Source: Batillaria attramentaria
Lineage: Eukaryota > Mollusca > Gastropoda > Batillariidae
Reading direction: 5' to 3'
Assembly (NCBI GenBank): GCA_018292915.2
Contig: JACVVK020000014.1
Coordinates: forward strand, 1,717,501-1,781,500
DNA: 64,000 nt
Shown here: one piece after another, positions 1-20,085 of the stretch
Layout: every line of letters starts with the position of its first letter
Numbering within the stretch: position 1 is the stretch's first letter
The notes under the pieces: generated by a model
What the model saw: the letters and a program-made list of their open reading frames with translations, nothing else
Database searches by the model: none
Told to the model about the DNA's origin: nothing
Made by a program: the position numbers and the translations under genes

Positions 1-137
1 CTGGTGCCGCAACATCCGTATTTTGCAGAGGAACGAATCATGTGAAATTAGACCTGAGAATTTCAAGGGAAATAACTCTGTTATTAGGATTTCCAATGGC
101 TCACGCTTTGCTTCACAATACATGTTTTACTTTGCAG

Positions 138-2291
138 ATAACGAACCGAACAACATTGCGCTGATCAAGCTGGCGACCAGCGCTACTCTAGAAGAATTCT
201 GTGTGCAACCGATGACGCGCTATGACGCGGCGCTCAGTACAAGTTGTCCGTCCTTCTCCTCCGACTGTACCATCGTTGGGTGGGGCTCCCTCGGCTCAAC
301 AGACCGTAATTAACTCTTTTTTTTTGTATTGACCATTTCCATTAAACCGTCCATTCTCTAGAGTTTGACAAACTCCGTTTCATTTCGTAAAACGCAATAG
401 GATTTGAGATCATAATGAATCGCTCAGTGCACGCACGACAAGTTTTGAACTTGAGGTTTGCTTGTGAAAGACCGAAACACCGGCTTCGAATATTGCTTCA
501 TGTTTGCTTCATAAGGTACATATGAGACAGATCGCATCTCCCCCCCCCCTCCCCCTCGCCTCCATCCCCCCCCCCCCCCCCTCCATCCAAAGACGAATCA
601 ACAAAACAATTAAGCTTAGTTTTCTGTGCTTGCCGAAGACCCCCCCCCCCCCCCTTCCGTCGTCGAAGCACCCGTCGTCGGGTAACCAAGCATCCCCTTT
701 TCCCTAACACCCTCCCCCCCCCTTCCTTAATTAATTTTTAAAAAACCCCGAGCGTCTGCCTTTCCTCCCTCCTCCCCCTCCCCCCCCCCCCCCCCCCCCG
801 CCCGCAAAAAAGTAACTGTTCCGGCCCTGTATTACATTTGGCAAATATAACGAAACATAAATTTTGCCCATTTCATTGATCATTTCTGTTCGTCTTGCAG
901 CCTTTGACATACTCACCCCATCACCCATTCTGAACTACGGTATCGTGAACGTTCTGACCAGCATGAACCTGATTCGTATTGTGATGGCGCGGGATTATCC
1001 TGGTGAATCTTACCCACTGGTTGCCGGGGTAACCATGATTGCCAGGCCTCTCGCTGGGTCGTACGTGGGGACATGCCAGGTTAGTCACGTTCAAACCCTC
1101 TGTAGCTCTGTCACTGGTATGGTATGGTATGGTATGGTATGGTAGACTTCTCCTCGGCGCACGTATCTATCTCTACCGAGATGCTCACGGCGCCGCAGGG
1201 CCGGAGGACGAAGCAGTGAAAACCTGCTGCCGCTAAGCGCCACTTTATGTGCAAACCTCCACCCTGCTATTCACTCTGGTGCGTGCGACAGTATTTCGTG
1301 CGTGTGTACACGAAGGCGAGACAGGCACCGTAAACGAGTCTGCACATGGATTTGACTCGATATGGTATCCCACCATATTCCTGCCCACCGGGGACTCGAA
1401 CCAGGCAGCTCAGGATCCGAAGTCGGATGCCTTAACCACTAGACCAAATCCCTTGGTATTGGAATAACTTGCAGTCTTTGTTTACTTTTAATAACCTGCG
1501 TGTCGCATGACTGGAATCAGCGTGTAATAGCCTCTTTTTTCTCCTCACTTTAACTTTGGCCGGAGCTGTCACATTGTTCAACATTTGTATGGGAAAACTG
1601 CGTGTCACATGACAGGAAATGGTCTCATTATTCCTTTTTTTTTTTTTTTTTTTTTTTTTTAGAAATGACAGCAGATCGGAGTCTGAAATTTTACACGCGT
1701 CTTAGTTGGGAATTTATTTTGTTGTCAAAAGCAGCCTCATTCGGTCGTCGATGTTGTTTTAATTTTTTTCAAAATATAAAAATATAAATATAGCTTTAGA
1801 AGTTAAGTCTCGTCAGTAAGCGGGGGAAGGAGTGGGGGGGGGGGGAGGGGAGGGGAGGAAAGCAGGCCACTTCTGGCTTGTGGTTCGCCATCTAACATGC
1901 TTAATTATATCACAATCGCGTTGTCAATCTGTCACAGAGTACATAGCCGATCTCTCTCTCTCTCTCTCTCTCTCCTTCTTTGGAAATGTTCAGCCCAGCA
2001 AATTGGAAAAATAAATGCAATTCTAAATTCCGAAATTTAAATAGCTGAGCTGACCCTTCGCACCACGTGATTGTAAATGTAATGTGTTCATGTCCAGTGT
2101 GTGAGAGAATGCGTGTGATTCACGTGAACGTGCGTGTTGGGTTCAGTTCGCGGCGCTTTGAGCCGATTCACGAAATTGGGTAAAGCGCCTATACAATACT
2201 CATGTTGTTATTACTGGAGTTTTGTATTAAGTTGTCAACTCTGGTGCTGCTGCAGCTAGAGGCTTGAGAGAGAGAGAGGGGGGGGGAGGGA

Positions 2292-2347
<56 letters not shown>

Positions 2348-2390
2348 AGGGACACGGAGAGAGAGAGAGAGAGGGGGGGGGAGGGACACG

Positions 2391-2421
<31 letters not shown>

Positions 2422-2523
2422 AGGGACACGGAGAGAGAGAGAGAGAGGGGGGGGAGGGACACAGAGAGAGAGAGAGAGGGGGGGGGGGGAGGGACACGGA
2501 GAGAGAGAGAGAGGGGGGGAGGG

Positions 2524-2573
<50 letters not shown>

Positions 2574-3017
2574 TCTATAAGCCAAACTCCTTGTGTGATT
2601 TCATGATCTTGACGTGTCGGTGAAGCCGAAGGCAAATTTCCTGTTTTAAGGACAATAAAGTTATCTGTATCTGTATCTATTATTATTATTATCATCTTTA
2701 TTCTAATTCTACTTGCAAGGACATTGACCCACTTTTGCCTTTTTTTTTGCACGTGCCCATCGGGCGCTGTGACGGTTTGTGCGGTTTCTGTTCTCACGCA
2801 GTACGACCACGGCTCCATGGTTGCATGCAGTGTGAATGGCCAGTATCACATCCGAGGGATTCTCTCCACCCACGACAAATGCTCCATCGTAAACCCATAC
2901 GCTTCTCCTAACAGGCCCATGTACGTCACCGACATTGAGCAGTACAAGACGTGGATTGACGCGTGCCTGGCTGACTTCTCTGATGACGTCAACTGTTCTG
3001 GCCAGGACTATCCGTAA
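138..3017 (+). CDS. Serine protease homologue 1 (S1 family, inactive), 3' part only
   Basis: Three exons are visible: 138-305, 901-1079 and 2802-3017. All are bounded by AG/GT and joined in phases 1, 1 and 0; the stop is TAA at 3015. Upstream exons lie outside the window. The 187 residues seen begin with the block around catalytic Asp102 (DNEPNNIALIKL), include the IVGWG strand, and end in a long C-terminal helix (QYKTWIDACL). At the place of the Gly-Asp-Ser-Gly-Gly active-site loop the joined exons read CQ-YDHGSMVAC. The catalytic serine is therefore His, and the oxyanion glycine before it is Tyr. Asp194 and the flanking cysteines are kept, so the fold is probably intact but peptide cleavage is not expected. 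Exon phases and the YDxGSMVAC motif match the complete gene at 9859-18471, which shows tandem duplication. Likely secreted; its partner is unknown. Confidence 0.88.
306..900 (+). other. Intron of serine protease homologue 1
   Basis: No coding signal is seen. The stretch holds several C-homopolymer runs (about 541-582, 641-655, 779-799) mixed with short T/A runs. It ends in a normal pyrimidine-rich acceptor before 901. Confidence 0.7.
1140..1467 (-). repeat. SINE-D copy, tRNA-headed, minus strand
   Basis: Read on the minus strand from 1467, the sequence starts with a tRNA-like head. It has GGTCTAGTGGTTAAGGC as an A-box-like region and GGTTCGAGTCCC as a B box. The body extends to about 1140. 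The part near 1195-1260 recurs inverted at 27550-27630, and the part at 1249-1305 recurs at 45597-45655. The element sits in intron 2 of serine protease homologue 1. Confidence 0.6.
1979..2220 (+). repeat. SINE-B, 5'-truncated copy
   Basis: The segment matches the 3' two thirds of the element at 12999-13404, from the GTTCAGCCCA region to the GCGCTTTGAGCC ... GGTAAAGCGCCTATA hairpin before an ATT-type tail. The tRNA-like head is missing, and a (CT)n run lies directly upstream. Confidence 0.75.
2264..2572. repeat. G-rich minisatellite of (GA)n, G-runs and GGGACACG blocks
   Basis: There are seven or so blocks, each made of a run of 7-11 G, the motif AGGGACACRGAG, and a (GA)n stretch of varying length. 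The purine strand is the plus strand. The block carries spurious open frames on both strands. It lies in intron 2 of serine protease homologue 1, about 230 bp before the last exon. Confidence 0.9.
2600..2695 (+). repeat. LINE/SINE 3' end with (TATCTG)n tail
   Basis: The motif GGACAATAAAG followed by TTATCTGTATCTGTATC and (ATT)n is typical of the 3' end of a non-LTR element. No upstream body is recognised. Confidence 0.5.
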
Positions 3018-3282
3018 AAAAAAAAAATGTAGACAGGTTTTCTTTTTCGGGAAAACCTTGAAAGACCGACTTTACCCGGCTTTAATTATGTTGATTAAAC
3101 TATTCATTTTTTTTTCTCTGTGCTGTTTTTCGTTTTAGCCTCTCTGGCACGTAGAAGTAGTGTTGTCTGTGTTTTTCACTTTTTGTGAGAAGAAAAACGG
3201 TCATTGTGGCAACAGCTTTAACCGGGCTTAAAATGAAATGTCAGTGTCAGCGTCAGTCTCTCTCTCTCTCTCTCTCTCTCTC

Positions 3283-3454
3283 GGGAGCCGGGGTGGCCGC
3301 ATGGTAGAGCGTTGGACTTCCAGTGCTCGGGTCGTGAGTTCGAATCCCGGCTGGGGCCAAATATTTGTGCTGGCCTTTTTTCTCGTTGCCCCGTCTTTGA
3401 TATTACCCGTATGTGGTGGAAAAGGACGTTAAGCGCCCAAACACCCACCCACCC
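3283..3454 (+). repeat. SINE-A, full length
   Basis: This is a tRNA-derived SINE with an A-box-like TGGCCGNATGGTAGAGCG, a B box GAGTTCGAATCCC, the core GGGGCCAAATATTTGTGCTGG, and the 3' end GGACGTTAAGCGCCCAAAC plus (CCCAC)n. It lies 44 bp from an inverted copy at 3498-3665. Confidence 0.9.
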
Positions 3455-3497
3455 TCTCTCTCGTTCTCTCTCGTTCTCTCTCTGAATTAACGACACG

Positions 3498-3665
3498 GGG
3501 TGGGTGGGTGTTTAACGTCCTTTTCCACCACATAAGGGTGATATCAAAGACGGGGCAACGAGAAAAAAGGCCAGCACAAATATTTGGCCCCAGCCGGCGG
3601 GATTCGAACTCACGACCCGAGTATTAAGAGTCCAACGCTCTACCATTCAGCCACCCCGGCTCCCC
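3498..3665 (-). repeat. SINE-A, full length, with 11-bp target-site duplication
   Basis: A minus-strand copy flanked by perfect direct repeats ATTAACGACAC at 3486-3496 and 3668-3678. Confidence 0.93.
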
Positions 3666-3784
3666 GTATTAACGACACGCTTCACTTTTTTTTAGAGTCT
3701 TCGTGCTAAAACATTTGTACATAGCAAGGGAATCACGATCAGTTGTAGAACCATGCATGATAAATACCGAATCTAATAATTATA

Positions 3785-4318
3785 AGAACGTTAATCAGTA
3801 TACGGGACTTATTCCATACTAGGTTCAAACCTTCTCGAACTGAACCCAGCACGCACGCTCACATGATTCACAGCATTTTTTCACACAGTGTACATCAACA
3901 AATTACAATCACGTGATGCGACGGGTCAGCTCAGCTATTTAGGTTTCTGTTGTATTTTACTCCTGCTATGTCGCTCTCTCGGTGCACTCGCAGAGAAGAC
4001 ACGGGATACAACAGGATATAACTCCAATACTTTATTAACAGACGATGCGTGGAGAACAAATTCATGAAAGAAGAAGAACCCAGAACGCTGTGCATGGCTG
4101 CTTATATACTAAACAGGTCAGATCTAGAACATTCCTCAGCTTACAGGCAAGTTCGGGATCTTTCCAAGGTTACGTAATCTACTGACGTTACTGCACCCGC
4201 ATGTTCTGGGATGGTCTAGAAATTTCCATCGAAATGCAGTGGCTTTTCGCGATCTCTACAACAGTTTCGGAATTAGAATTACATTTATTCCTTCTTTTTT
4301 GTAGGCTGAACATGTCCA
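3785..4318 (-). repeat. SINE-B copy split by a solo LTR
   Basis: Minus-strand SINE-B sequence runs from about 3785 to 3947 and resumes at 4264-4318 (TTTCGGAATTAGAATTACAT to GGCTGAACAT). The 316 bp between the halves is the LTR annotated separately. Confidence 0.75.
3948..4263 (-). mobile_element. Solo LTR of an LTR retrotransposon
   Basis: The 316-bp insert begins TGTTGT and ends ACAACA. It is flanked by the 5-bp duplication GTTTC (3943-3947, 4264-4268) and interrupts a SINE-B copy. On the minus strand it has LTR order: a TATATAAG box near 4110, then an AATAAAG polyadenylation signal near 4032, then about 80 bp to the end. No primer-binding site, polypurine tract or internal genes adjoin it, so it is a solo LTR. 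Superfamily (Ty3/gypsy, BEL or copia) cannot be told from this. Confidence 0.85.
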
Positions 4319-4596
4319 TATATCTGCAATTAGTAAAACAAAATCCGAAAAAAAAACACACGAATAAACAAACAAAAAATATCGGGAGCAAGCGTTCCGC
4401 TGTCTCGGAACAAATATAAACCATCGTATATCTTCAAAACATACAGTACAACAGCACAGGCTACCACCTAATTAAAGTGTGTGTTTCACATCGAATGTTT
4501 GTTATCTATCGTAAAAAAATGGTCAAACTACGTACACACTCAGAGATTAAAAATGAATTAAAAATTGAATCTGAAATGACTCAGTTCACATCATGT

Positions 4597-4915
4597 TTAA
4601 AGGGGCTGATGCTAACATTTGTCATGCTCACAGATCGTTCTGAGCTGTTTTCGTCAGTGGTATCTATCATCACACCACTTAGACACCTGGACAGTGGCAG
4701 CGTCTGTAATGCTGACACTGAGCCAACAGAAGCGTGCTCGATGAGGCGCTCGAGTGGTGTGACAACAATCGTAGAATTTGACTGTATGACCGCTCGCTCA
4801 AAGTGCAAACAAACGTTGTATCGCATTAACAGCAGTACTAATCATTAAAATAGAGTATTAGTATTTCGAGCTTATAGGCGCACTCACGAGCGAAACTGTT
4901 CCAAAACATAGGTTA
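4597..4915 (-). repeat. Dispersed repeat F, minus-strand copy
   Basis: This is the reverse complement of the repeats at 6010-6345 and 19345-19700. Shared blocks include a GCGCCTGTACGYTCGAAA-like start, a TTCTACGACTGTTGTTAC core and the end GCTGACAGT. No coding or tRNA features are seen; its class is unknown. Confidence 0.7.
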
Positions 4916-5591
4916 AATTGACAAAGATGGAATAAGCCCGTTTGTCAGAACCAGCCCTCCCCCCTCCCCCTGCCCCCCTTCCCCTCCCCTGCCCCCTGCC
5001 CCCCCCCCTCCCCTCGTATGAACGTATACAGTAAAAACAGCTAACTTGTGTAAGGCATTGCATTGTGAATGTCCATGTGTACATTGCGTGACTGTAACAT
5101 ATAAGTAAATGCGCGTGAAACTGAAAGCAACAGCAGTAGACTGTCCATAGCCCCCTCCCCCCCTCCTCCTCCCCCTCCCCCCCCCCCACTCCCCCCCCCC
5201 CACACACATAAAAACCCTTTACAGACAGAATGGCATGGTGACCGTAGAGAAAGACGTACAGAAAGGCGCGTCAGTCGTCTTAATCATACCAGCCTCTCCC
5301 TCTATTGAAAACTCAACTTTCCACTCCGCTGCAGCGGCTCAGTCTCAACGATCGAGTGCAGGCCAAATATTTACCTATCGTTTATGTGTTCTTCTGTGCT
5401 GATACAAGTGTCCACATTACATGCCCCGAAATAGTGTCAGGAGCGTGTTGGAGTAGTACCCAACGCTTTTGACTCCCCCTCCCCCCCCCCCCCCCCCCCC
5501 GCCCATCCCCCCGCGCCTCCTTTTCTCCCACAATCTTATATCTGCGGCGCATTTTCATGTTTTTGCTTTCTCTTGTCCCCCTTTGTCCGAC

Positions 5592-5766
5592 GGGGAGCCG
5601 GGATGGCCGAATGGTAGAGCGTTGGACTCTCAATGCTCGGGTCATGAGTTCGTATCCCGGCTGGGGAGAAAAATATGTGTGCAGGCTTTTTCATCGTTAC
5701 CCCGTCTTTGATATCACCCGTATGTGGTGGAAAAGGACGTTAAACTCCCAAACCCACCCACCCCTT
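5592..5766 (+). repeat. SINE-A, full length, with 14-bp target-site duplication
   Basis: Plus-strand copy flanked by CCCCTTTGTMCGAC (5578-5591 and 5761-5774, one mismatch). Confidence 0.92.
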
Positions 5767-6009
5767 TGTACGACAGAGAAGAGCGGCTAGTGAGTTGCTA
5801 GCGGAAGACAGAGGCAAGTTAAAATTTGAATACGCATCGGGACGCGAGACGGCTCGCGTCACTCTCAACAGCCACAGGCACCGAGCCGCGAACCGATTCG
5901 CGACCCCCTAAACAGCCGGCAGCTGCATGCGCGTCAGCAGGGAAGTAGGTCACTGGCCAAGCTCGCGATGTCAAAGAGGGCTACTAGTAATCCCATTTTT
6001 GCTAAGCCG

Positions 6010-6345
6010 GCTTATGTTTTGGGGCAGTTTTGCTCGTGAATGCGCCTGTACGTTCGAAATACACTACGTTGATGATTAGTACAGTTCTTAATGCGATGCA
6101 GTATGCTTTGCAAGAGCGGTCGGACATTCAGATTCTACGACTGTTGTTACCGTTGACTATTGGAGCGCTAAGTGTGTTCGCCGCGTCACCGAGTATGCTT
6201 CTTTTGGCTCAGTGTCAGCATTACAGACGCTGTTACTGTCCAGGCGGTGTCTCAAGCGGTGTGATGCTGACAGATACATGTACCACGAAAACATGTCTGT
6301 GAGCATAAACTGGTAGCATGAGCCCCTTTAAATATCAAGCCACTC
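6010..6345 (+). repeat. Dispersed repeat F, plus-strand copy
   Basis: About 330 bp aligning along its length with 19345-19700 (plus) and with the reverse complement of 4597-4915. It is followed by a long (GT)n tract at 6364-6465. Confidence 0.75.
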
Positions 6346-6363
6346 CCTTTGCCATTATTATTC

Positions 6364-6746
<383 letters not shown>

Positions 6747-6888
6747 GTCTTTGAGACAGGCTTGAATAATTAAACAAATCAACAACATAAATTAATTGGA
6801 AAAGCTTTTCACATCTATTGACTTGAAAGTTCATGGTAAAAACACATACCCGAAACAAACCCGTTTTACCTCTATCTGTAATATGATA

Positions 6889-6961
<73 letters not shown>

Positions 6962-7010
6962 GCCGCTACTGCTGCTGCTGCTGCTGCTGCTGCTACTACT
7001 ACTACTACTA
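6889..7010. repeat. (CTA)n/(CTG)n trinucleotide tract
   Basis: About 25 CTA units lead into about 10 CTG units and then further CTA units. The Tyr/Cys and Val/Ala open frames over it are repeat artefacts. Confidence 0.95.
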
Positions 7011-7430
7011 AAATTACTTGTTTTCGTCTACGCTTAAAAAAAAATCCTATCTCCATGTTTCAGTGGAGGGTGGTAATTTTCAGCAAAGACACCGGTTGAA
7101 GAGGGGGACAATTAACAGAAGCCAGTATGAGGGTGCGGGTATAGAAAGTGGGCTGCGTAGTTCTCATCCTATTTACCCAGGGCCTGCAACATGAAAAGAG
7201 ATGAGGCTGAAAAGGCCTCGAATTCAGGGGTTTGGCGACCAGTCTCCTTAAACCCTTTACTTCTCCTTGCCAGCCCTCATCGCTGTGTGTTTGCCAGAGG
7301 AGGGGTTCGGATTTGTTTAGTTGACTGGAACAAACGTTCAGCTCAAGATTGGGTACAGCTATATACGGGTTATACAATGTTATGTTTTGGAGAGGTGTAT
7401 AACTAAGACTTGAAGTGTGTAGATGAAAAG

Positions 7431-7602
7431 AGGGTGGGTGGGTGTTTGGGGGTTTAACGTCCTTTTCCACCACATACGGGTGATATCAAAGACGGGGCAA
7501 CGATGAAAAAGCCAGCACAAATATTTGGCCCCAGCCGGGATCGAACTCACGAACCGAGCATTAGAAGTCCAACGCTCTACCATTCGACCACCCCGGCTCC
7601 CC
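7431..7602 (-). repeat. SINE-A, full length, with 12-bp target-site duplication
   Basis: Minus-strand copy flanked by perfect GTAGATGAAAAG repeats (7419-7430 and 7603-7614). Confidence 0.94.
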
Positions 7603-7788
7603 GTAGATGAAAAGAAAAAGAACGAACATGAAAATAACAATAACAACAACAACAACAACAACAAACATGCAATAACAATAACCACTACAATCAAAAACAA
7701 AGGGCCAAATAATACAATAATTTTAATAGAGTTGAAAAAATATATCACCACGTATTTCTTACTTTCAGTCCCCATCCCCTCCAAAACT

Positions 7789-7945
7789 AGGGGAGCGTTG
7801 ATTGCTGAGATTAATTGTGGAGCGATGGAATTTCAGTGCGAGGGGCGTGAGTTCGAACCCAGGCTTGGAGCCCAAATCTTGTACGGGCTTTTGATGCCAC
7901 ATCTTTGATATCACCCTGCTGTGGTGGAATTATTTAAAGGATATT
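7789..7945 (+). repeat. SINE-A, old diverged copy
   Basis: Diverged sequence keeps the order GGAGCGATGG, GTGAGTTCGAACCC, GGAGCCCAAATCTTG, TTTGATATCACCC and TGTGGTGGA of SINE-A. No flanking duplication is recognised. Confidence 0.6.
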
Positions 7946-8005
7946 ATATCCGCAAACGAGCAACAACAAAAAAAACCCAAACAAACTTCAAAAATCTGAA
8001 ACCAG

Positions 8006-8006
<1 letters not shown>

Positions 8007-8090
<84 letters not shown>
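8007..8090. repeat. (CA)n microsatellite
   Basis: About 41 uninterrupted CA units. Confidence 0.97.
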
Positions 8091-8945
8091 GCTAAGCCCG
8101 TAAGCGTCTATAGACATAACAGTTTAACTTCTCGGCCAGCGTACTTGGCTCAGCTAACGACACTGCTAGTCACTAGTGTGGGATTGGGACGGTGGGAAGG
8201 GGGATGAGGGGTGGGGGGGGGGGGGGTGGGCCGTGTTGGACAAAGATGCGTGTCCGAGTAGGTAAACCCTGTATAGATGTGCTGTACGTGGGAACGTCTT
8301 AACGCCACTGTAGTCAGTGGTGACAGTCGGGGATGGGGGTGGGTGGGGGACGGAGAGTGAGACAAAATGGAGAACCATTCTGGTGTCAGTTTGTGCTACC
8401 GCTTAAATGCCCAGATCTCGCGTTACTTCCTCGTTGCTACACGTGTATGTCTGTGATTAACCGGCGAGGTCTACAGAGAGAAAGAGATAAAGACGCCGGG
8501 TTTCCGGCATCTTGGTTGATCTTCGTCATACAAATGGGTTACTTGGCAACAGCATTAAATATATCACTTCATTTATCAGAATTATTTTGTGAAATAAGAT
8601 TATTTTATTTCTAAACTATCTGCCCACTCACCTTCACGAGTGATTTTTGTTTTGTTTGTTTGTTCATATGATTCACTTTTTGACTTCGGCTTTTTAGTTG
8701 GGTGGCTGAGTACCTGAATCAGTGGCTTATTCTTGGTTGACTAACTTGCATATTGTACGAAAATACGTATTTATTCGCGTTTGATGACCGCCAGATTTCG
8801 CATTTGACCAACTGGCTGGCTCGATGGCTTTTGGTGTTCGGTCGACAGAAGTGAAGACTGACTGAAAAGCTTACCTGCCCACCCGTACCTCTAGCATTAT
8901 GTTTCACCGAGGGGGGCTCAATTTCTACCCTCAACACCGGTTTTC
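8091..8945. other. Intergenic, no gene seen
   Basis: Mostly unique sequence, with one G run near 8213-8227 and no convincing open frame. It lies between the two serine protease homologues, just upstream of the presumed promoter of the second. Confidence 0.5.
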
Positions 8946-9121
8946 TCGACAAGAGAACTCATGTTCCGGGTGTGCGCCGCGCGTGACAATCAGGCCAGCG
9001 GGCGCCACCCTGCCAGCCAGGGGCCGCGGCGCAAGACGACGTCACATCCCTGTCCGCCACACACCACCCAAGCTTCTGTTGCCATCATCTATCTGCAAAG
9101 CTCGCCCCTACCACGGCCACA
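8946..9121 (+). promoter_or_regulatory. Candidate 5' untranslated exon and CpG-rich promoter of serine protease homologue 2
   Basis: A CpG-rich block (about 8960-9060) contains ACGTCA and ends in a consensus donor, CCACAG/GTAAGT, at 9121. The next acceptor is TTTTGTCAG/ACATG at 9856, two bases before the initiator ATG of the protease homologue. A non-coding first exon spliced to 9857 is therefore likely. The transcription start is not located. Confidence 0.45.
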
Positions 9122-9159
9122 GGTAAGTTATATGCCAGCAGGTTCCTGGGTTTCTTTCG

Positions 9160-9490
9160 TTTTGTTTTGTTTTGTTGGTTTTCTTTGTCTATTAGATGCT
9201 ATTGTGGTATAATGTTCTTTTCGCTAAAGAAAAGGAGAGAATTTCCACAAGGATTCTATCTGCTTCAGAGGCTATAGAATGAAAAATGCCGGATTTTTTT
9301 TGTGTGAATGTATTTCGGGATTTTGTTGTTGTTGTTTTTTTTGTTGGGTTTCTTTGTCTGTCAGATGTCATTGTTCTTTTCGCTACAGAAGAGGAGAGAA
9401 TTTCCATAAGGATTCTATCTGCTTCAGACGCTATAGAATGAAAAAATGATTTCAGTCTTTGTGTGAATGTATTTCGTCTGGTTGTTTCAG
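9160..9490. repeat. Tandem duplication of about 160 bp inside an intron
   Basis: Two copies share TTTCTTTGTCTRTYAGATG, then AGGAGAGAATTTCCAYAAGG, ATTCTATCTGCTTCAGA and GTGTGAATGTATTTCG, about 160 bp apart. They lie between the presumed 5' UTR exon and coding exon 1 of serine protease homologue 2. Confidence 0.8.
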
Positions 9491-9858
9491 TGAATTCTTG
9501 TAGACGTATTTCGGTCGCTCATTTCTCATGATTGGTCTTTGAAATAAACTGAAACGACGTCGACTTTATACAAATTACACCCGACCAAATTCATGAAGTG
9601 AAACTGAATTCACAATCCTTGTCATTCACCCCATTAAAATTTAACCCCCCCCCCCCCTCAACACACACACACACCTCTCTCCACCTTACATTTTCCATTT
9701 CACCACCCAAACCCAACAATATTTGTTGGACAGTTATGTGTTTGACAAAATCCTACTTCTAAACCCATAAATTAATGAAACGCCATAACTATATTTATAA
9801 CTTACTGCACAATCTTGATATAAACTGGGGAAAAAAAAAACATTTCCTTTTGTCAGAC

Positions 9859-18471
<8,613 letters not shown>

Positions 18472-19140
18472 AAAGTGGGTCGCGCCGCCTGCGCCGTGCG
18501 TAATTTGGGTCACGCATGGCGCCGGCCGGGCGTAGAGGAAAATACCGTCATCAGGAGGAGAAAAAAAAGGGTCTAAGCTCCTTCAAAAATCGGTGGTACT
18601 TAGGCTCATTTTCCAGATGAGAAACGGGTGAAACGGGAAATGGAAATACTAGAAATCAGGTGGGTCGGTGACAGGTGACGGGCAATCCAGCAGACTATAC
18701 ATGTTCTGTGTTTTCTGATTCTACAGAAACTGTACAAAAACTATCCATTTTAAACAGCACAGTAAATTTCAGTAACTGATACTCCTGGGTTGGTTTCAAT
18801 GCTCTGGAAATTTGAAGACATATCATTATTTCGCGTCGTAAGTGATACACGGTATACTTTTCTGTAGCACAATATACATGGACATTTTTTAGTACTGGAC
18901 TCAGACGCGACAAACGCGACAAGTTTCAATTTTCTCTTGTACCCGCCCTCACAACGTCCGCTATGGTGTTCTACAAATAACACACGATTGAAACAAACAA
19001 CAACAAAAAAAGGTCAAAGGCAGGAACGTTCGCTTTGTGTATAGTTAAGTTTATCTTTTGGTTGTGTTTCAACTTCTATACTGACAAAAATGAATAGCTT
19101 TTGCTCAAAATCTGACTCCATACTTTTTTTTTAAAAATCC
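18472..19140. other. 3' flank of serine protease homologue 2, no gene seen
   Basis: Unique-looking A+T-rich sequence. No AATAAA is obvious close to the stop. No tRNA, ncRNA or open frame of note. Confidence 0.5.
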
Positions 19141-19151
19141 AGCTCGCGTAT

Positions 19152-19173
19152 CAGAGAGAGAGAGAGAGAGAGT

Positions 19174-19261
<88 letters not shown>

Positions 19262-19316
19262 CGCACACTTACCCGCAGAGAGAAAGTGAGAGAGAGAGAG
19301 AGAGAGAGAGAGATCG
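19152..19316. repeat. (GA)n-(CA)n-(GA)n composite microsatellite
   Basis: A GA block, a CA block of about 80 bp and a second GA block, separated by short GCGCACAC spacers. Confidence 0.93.
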
Positions 19317-19344
19317 AGATCAGAACTGAACCGGGCTAATTACA

Positions 19345-19700
19345 TCTTTGCTAAGCCATCTTATGTTCTGGAACAGTTTCGCTTGTAAGTGCGCCTGTAC
19401 GCTCGAAACACTCCATCTTGATGATTAGTACAGCTCTCAATGCGATACAATATTGTCTACACTTTTGCGCAAGCGGTCGGACATTCAAATTCTACGACTG
19501 TTGTTACACTACTGAAGCGCTCAGTCAGTGTGGTCGCCGCGTCATCGAGTACGCTTCTACTGGCTCAGTGCCAGCACTGATTACAGACGCTGTCACTGTC
19601 CAGGTGTCTAAGTGGTGTAGTGATGATAGATACCAATAAAACAGCTCAGTACGATATGTGAGCAAAGAAATGGTAGAATTAACCCTTTTAAGTCTCTTTG
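19345..19700 (+). repeat. Dispersed repeat F, plus-strand copy
   Basis: Aligns with 6010-6345. Followed by two partial copies of a 3' end, each with GGTAAGGAAGAGAAATTACGC after a G run (about 19700-19815 and 19915-19985). Confidence 0.7.
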
Positions 19701-20085
19701 GGGGGGGGGGGGGGGGGAGGGGGCGGTTTTTTTTTGTTTGTTTGTTTGTTGTTGTTGTTTCTTTTTTTTTGGGGGGGGGGGGTGTAAGGAAGAGAAATTA
19801 CGCAAATCTCGATTTCTGAACGGGTCCTTATTTGTCATGATACGTGAGCAAAGAAATGGTAGCATTATCCTTTTAAAGTTTCGACTTATCATTCTTTGAG
19901 AAGGGGTGTGTGTGTGTGTGGGGGGGGGGGGGGGTAAGGAAGAGAAATTACGCAAATCTCGATTTCTAAATAGGTCTTTATTTGTGGCCCAAAGGTTCAA
20001 GTCAGTTCACTAAAGGCGCTCGCACACGTAGCATGTATTTGCCAGTTTTGCCACTAAGAAATCACCGTGTCAGTGGCAATCGAGC

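Noticed and set aside
2189..2818. 209-residue Ser/Leu/Pro frame on the minus strand
   Set aside because: Translation of the G-rich (GA)n minisatellite.
3238..3496. Repeated peptides with GGRMVERWTSNARVVSSNPG and CWLFHRCPVFDITRMWWKRT themes
   Set aside because: They are translations of SINE-A on either strand and recur at every SINE-A copy.
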